Shown one piece after another: positions 54,923 through 58,103 of a DNA stretch of 58,103 nt. Positions within the stretch are counted from its first letter, which is position 1; each line of letters begins with the position of its first letter. The notes below the pieces were generated by a model, which was not told the DNA's origin, searched no databases, and was given only the letters and a program-made list of their open reading frames with translations. The stretch comes from Colwellia sp. C1TZA3. Lineage in GTDB: Bacteria; Pseudomonadota; Gammaproteobacteria; Enterobacterales; Alteromonadaceae. The position numbers and the translations under genes were made by a program. The DNA lies in assembly GCF_007954265.1 (NCBI RefSeq), contig NZ_VOLS01000026.1, positions 1-58,103 on the forward strand. Reading direction: 5' to 3'.

Positions 54923-56524
54923 TTACGCGGCAACTTGGCTAACGCTTTCAGTATTTTCAAGTGGGTTCGGTGTTCTAATTAAATAATCAAAAGCACCTAA
55001 TGCTGCTGTTGCACCGCTGCCCATGGCAATAATAATTTGCTTAAATGGCGTGTTTGTTACATCGCCCGCCGCATAAACACCCGCAATATTGGTTTCGCCT
55101 TTGTGATTAATAATCACTTCGCCTCGCTCGGTTAAATCAACAGTTCCTTGCAGGAACTTTGAATTTGGTACTAAGCCTATTTGTACGAAAATACCGGCAA
55201 GTTCGATGCTTTCTTGCTCATCTGTCGCACGATTAAGGTAGTTTAGCCCAGTTACATGCTTACCATTACCTAATACTTCAGTTGTTTGAGCATTAACGAT
55301 AATCTCAACATTAGGTAACGAACGTGCCTTATTTTGTAATATGGCATCGGCACGTAATACGCTGTCAAACTCCAGCACAGTGACATGTTTAACTAATCCA
55401 GCAAGATCAATGGCGGCCTCGATACCAGAGTTACCGCCACCAATAACTGCCACTGATTTACCTTTAAATAATGGCCCGTCACAGTGTGGACAATAAGCCA
55501 CACCTTTACCGCGATATTCTTGCTCACCAGTAACGTTCATTTCTCTCCATCTTGCCCCTGTGGCAATAATGGTTGAGCGTGTTTGTAAGGTGGCACCATT
55601 TTCTAATTCAACGGTGATTAAGCCACCTTCAACATCACTTTCGATAATATTTTTCACCTGTTGATTATTCATAATATCAACATCATATTCATTAACATGG
55701 GCTTCTAAATTAGCCACTAGCTTAGGCCCATCAGTTGCATTGACTGAGATAAAATTTTCAATTGACAAGGTTTCTTGTAATTGGCCACCAAAGTCGTTAG
55801 CCACTATACCCGTGCGAATACCTTTACGGGCACTATATATCGCTGAAGATGCACCGGCTGGACCACCACCTATGACTAATAAGTCAAAAGCTTCTTTATC
55901 GTTGATTACTTTAGCTTGTCTCGCGCCAGCATTGGTATCAACTTTATTTAAAATCTCAGTTACCGTCATTCTGCCTTGGCCAAACGCTTTGCCATTTAAG
56001 TAAACTGCGGGTACTGATAAAATATCTCGTTTGTAAACTTCTTCTTGGAATAATGCCCCATCAACCATCACATGCTTAATTTGCGGATTAATTGCCGCCA
56101 TCATGTTAAGTGCTTGCACTACGTCAGGGCAGTTTTGACAACTTAAGGAAATATAGGTTTCAAAGCTATGCTCACCTTCTAGTGAGGCCACTTGCTCAAT
56201 AACCGCTTTATCAAGCTTTATTGGATGTCCACCGCTGTGCAGTAAGGCTAATACCAGAGAAGTAAATTCATGCCCCATTGGTACACCAGCAAAGCGCATT
56301 TCGCCACCGGTTTTAACTGATTTTACTAACATTGATGGCACACGCTCGTTGCTTGCATCTGCTGCAACAACCGTGACTAATGCTGACATTTCAGCAATTT
56401 CTGTCACCAAGGTATTTAATTCTTTTGATTTAACGTCGTCACCTAAAAATACTGATAATTCAACAGCCGATGTTAAATTCTGTAAATAGGTCGTTAGTTG
56501 TTGCTTTAAGTTCGTATCTAACAT
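54923..56524 (-). CDS. ahpF: alkyl hydroperoxide reductase subunit F
   Basis: 533 aa flavoprotein that passes electrons from NAD(P)H to AhpC. N-terminal double thioredoxin fold with CQNC ([12 protein letters not shown], about 127-137), FAD fold [17 protein letters not shown] near 218, and the redox pair CPHC ([13 protein letters not shown] near 346), then the NAD(P) fold [15 protein letters not shown]. Length and order agree with the family. It follows ahpC with 108 bases between. Confidence 0.96.
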   Translation of the reverse strand: MLDTNLKQQLTTYLQNLTSAVELSVFLGDDVKSKELNTLVTEIAEMSALVTVVAADASNERVPSMLVKSVKTGGEMRFAGVPMGHEFTSLVLALLHSGGHPIKLDKAVIEQVASLEGEHSFETYISLSCQNCPDVVQALNMMAAINPQIKHVMVDGALFQEEVYKRDILSVPAVYLNGKAFGQGRMTVTEILNKVDTNAGARQAKVINDKEAFDLLVIGGGPAGASSAIYSARKGIRTGIVANDFGGQLQETLSIENFISVNATDGPKLVANLEAHVNEYDVDIMNNQQVKNIIESDVEGGLITVELENGATLQTRSTIIATGARWREMNVTGEQEYRGKGVAYCPHCDGPLFKGKSVAVIGGGNSGIEAAIDLAGLVKHVTVLEFDSVLRADAILQNKARSLPNVEIIVNAQTTEVLGNGKHVTGLNYLNRATDEQESIELAGIFVQIGLVPNSKFLQGTVDLTERGEVIINHKGETNIAGVYAAGDVTNTPFKQIIIAMGSGATAALGAFDYLIRTPNPLENTESVSQVAA

Positions 56525-56590
56525 GGTTTATTCCTTTGAAAAACTGATGAATAGGATGATTTTTAGGTCATTCTGCATTGGCTTGGTAAA

Positions 56591-56619
56591 TACCGCGATA
56601 TTGTTAAAATATCGCGGTA
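56591..56619 (-). terminator. hairpin between ahpC and ahpF
   Basis: 12 bp perfect stem TACCGCGATATT/AATATCGCGGTA with a 5-base loop, 14 bases after the ahpC stop. On the minus strand only a weak T-run follows, so it may be a partial terminator that sets more ahpC than ahpF message. Confidence 0.75.
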
Positions 56620-56632
56620 ATTTTTACTTTAT

Positions 56633-57202
56633 TTAAATTTTGCCAACTAAATCTAGTGATGGTGTTAATGTTTCTGCACCTGGCTGCCATGCTGCTGGAC
56701 ATACTTCACCGTCATGTTCAGCTACATATTGTGCCGCTTGAATTTTGCGCACTAGCTCTTTCGCTGAACGGCCTATACCTAGGTCATGTATCTCAGCAAT
56801 TTTAATTTCGCCTTCAGGATTAATAACAAACGTGCCACGTAATGCTAGGCCGTCATCTTCAATCATGACACCGAAGTTACGAGTAATTTTGCCTGTTGGG
56901 TCGCCAATCATTGGGTAAGTAATTTTACCAATAGTGTCTGAACTACCGTGCCAAGCTTTATGGGTGAAATGTGTGTCAGTTGATACTGAATAAACTTCAA
57001 CGCCCATTTCTTGTAATTGTGCATAATGGTCAGCCATATCACCTAACTCTGTTGGGCAAACAAAGGTAAAGTCAGCTGGGTAGAAGAAAAATACTGCCCA
57101 TTTACCTGCAACATCGGCTTCTGAAAGCTCAACGAATTCGCCTTGACTAAATGCGGTTGCGTTAAATGGCTGGATGGTTGAATTGATAATTGATTTATAC
57201 AT
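56633..57202 (-). CDS. ahpC: alkyl hydroperoxide reductase subunit C (peroxiredoxin)
   Basis: 189 aa typical 2-Cys peroxiredoxin. Peroxidatic Cys in ADFTFVCPTELGD, resolving Cys in GEVCPAAWQPG; GTFVINPEG is conserved. The ATG at 57202 (MYKSIINSTI) has GGAG six bases upstream; a GTG four codons earlier is less likely. It reduces peroxides and is reduced by AhpF. Probably under OxyR: the region 57250-57300 has inverted GATAA/TTATC and ATTG/CAAT pairs, though I could not match a full OxyR site. Confidence 0.96.
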   Translation of the reverse strand: MYKSIINSTIQPFNATAFSQGEFVELSEADVAGKWAVFFFYPADFTFVCPTELGDMADHYAQLQEMGVEVYSVSTDTHFTHKAWHGSSDTIGKITYPMIGDPTGKITRNFGVMIEDDGLALRGTFVINPEGEIKIAEIHDLGIGRSAKELVRKIQAAQYVAEHDGEVCPAAWQPGAETLTPSLDLVGKI

Positions 57203-57414
57203 GTTTATCTCCACTTGTTTTAAAAATATGAGTACTTGTTAACTTGGGACAATGATACGTCGATAATTGAAATAGGAACAATCGTTTGAATTTATCATAT
57301 CAATAGGTTTTAACTATTAAAGTAGCAATAAGAAGACCGAGAGCGATTGTAAGTGTTTAAACTTTATTTAATACTTTGCTAAAATTTCAACTTTACAAAA
57401 AAAAGACAAAAAAA

Positions 57415-57436
57415 ACGCCCCTCAAATGAGGAGCGT
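57415..57436 (-). terminator. minus-strand terminator with no gene upstream
   Basis: ACGCTCCTC-ATTT-GAGGGGCGT stem (one mismatch) followed by a T-run on the minus strand. No gene lies within 600 bases upstream on that strand, so the hairpin may end a small RNA starting near 57500-57560. A second hairpin, CTCTTA/TAAGAG, lies at 57484-57500. Confidence 0.7.
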
Positions 57437-57675
57437 ATAAAAATATAAAACACTAATAAAAACAAAACCGAGGGGGGAAATCTCTTATTAAGTAAGAGTA
57501 CCTGTATCGCGATTAGTTCAATTTTATTAAAAAATATAAAAAATATAATATTTTGCTCATTAATCACCGTTACTGTGATGGGTCAAATATAAATAGCCAA
57601 GTTAATTTCACCTAACGACAACCATTAACAACAACAGAGCCTATTAGCAACATCTTGTCCGTTAAAACAAGCTTA

Positions 57676-57832
57676 TACCAATTACATTAAGTTATTGCTC
57701 ACTTGTACTAGTTAAAATAGCTCAAGGCTGTGTTGCTCTCACTCCCAATAGCCAGCTATTGCTCAATCAAGCGCCTTACCTTGAATTATTTTTCCTGCGC
57801 ACAACAAGATCACAAACTTAATGGAACTGGTA
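57676..57832. mobile_element. MITE family A, complete copy
   Basis: 157 bp, starts TACCAATTACATTAAGTT and ends AACTTAATGGAACTGGTA. TTA flanks both sides (57673-57675 and 57833-57835), a clean 3 bp target duplication. Serves as the reference copy for the other three. Confidence 0.88.
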
Positions 57833-57981
57833 TTACTCAACACCCAATGAGCATTTATGCCAACTAGAAAAATTAGCACTAACGAAGAAGGCATTAGCAT
57901 CAGAAATAATAATCTCTTTTTCATAACCTTAAATTAACTAACATAAACCATTAAAACTCAAAATTTTCAAAGCTTTACTAA

Positions 57982-58103
57982 TACCAATCCCATTAAGTTA
58001 TTGCTCACTTGTACTAGTTAAAATAGCTCAAGGCTGTGTTGCTCTCAATCCCAATAGCCAGCTATTGCTCAATCGAGCGCCTTACCTTGAGTTATTTTTC
58101 CTG
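57982..58103. mobile_element. MITE family A copy (cut by window end)
   Basis: Starts TACCAATCCCATTAAGTT and is identical in layout to the other copies for its first 122 bases. Only 149 bases separate it from the previous copy. Confidence 0.82.

Larger units (their letters stand above)
57203..58103. other. gene-free right end of the window
   Basis: Apart from the ahpC promoter, a terminator-like hairpin with a possible small RNA before it, and two MITE copies, nothing coding is supported. Confidence 0.5.

Noticed and set aside
57379-57567. 62-codon frame on the minus strand
   Set aside because: It runs through the terminator hairpin and A/T runs and has no ribosome site.
1-58103. tRNA or rRNA genes
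   Set aside because: None seen on either strand by eye; a tRNAscan run would be decisive.

Overview
The window reads as chromosome of a marine, AT-rich gammaproteobacterium of the Colwellia/Alteromonadales type. This rests on the housekeeping genes (glutamate synthase, PlsB, YicC, RNase PH/PyrE, NfuA, BioH/ComF, LexA, OxyR/AhpCF), on an aerobic cytochrome c oxidase cluster whose subunit II carries two cytochrome c domains, and on many short palindromic and miniature transposable repeats. The genus is an inference from protein character; no search was run.

Layout. 0-12.1 kb: gltD and gltB (minus strand), a 1.1 kb gene-poor gap, plsB, then on the plus strand a NYN-domain protein and a CheX-like/receiver protein. 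12.5-27.1 kb: a defence island inserted at the 3' end of yicC. It is bounded by an imperfect ~120 bp direct repeat that includes the last codons of yicC plus its terminator, and every gene in it is on the minus strand. In transcription order it holds a Fic protein, a frameshifted hsdM, an Abi_2/HEPN protein, hsdS, a scar of duplicated rhuM, abi and hsdS fragments, a RhuM-like/DUF559-like protein, rhuM, hsdR, a reverse transcriptase, a structured intergenic RNA candidate and a SLATT-type membrane protein. No integrase is visible.

27.1-42.0 kb: yicC; a three-gene periplasmic dehydrogenase set (thioredoxin-like, TAT-exported small subunit, GMC flavoprotein); rph and pyrE; a SprA-related protein with a small partner; divergent bioH and comF; an M14 carboxypeptidase; nfuA; a small membrane protein; a MATE transporter; and a secreted polysaccharide deacetylase. 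42.0-42.9 kb is gene-free and consists of three 119 bp tandem repeats and one miniature transposon nested inside another. 42.9-51.9 kb is the cytochrome c oxidase locus (ctaC, ctaD, ctaG, ctaE, SURF1, a small membrane protein, ctaA, ctaB, sco1). 52.4-57.2 kb holds lexA with two SOS boxes, a small unknown gene, oxyR, ahpF and ahpC. The right end has two more copies of the miniature transposon.

The most interesting part is the reverse transcriptase/intergenic RNA/SLATT unit at 12.6-14.8 kb. The 140 nt between the two genes is closed by an 11 bp perfect inverted repeat that also captures a strong Shine-Dalgarno. Inside it are two short tandem repeats that look like possible templates for repeat-adding reverse transcription. 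The unit resembles the RT-SLATT class of antiphage systems; the template idea is inference.
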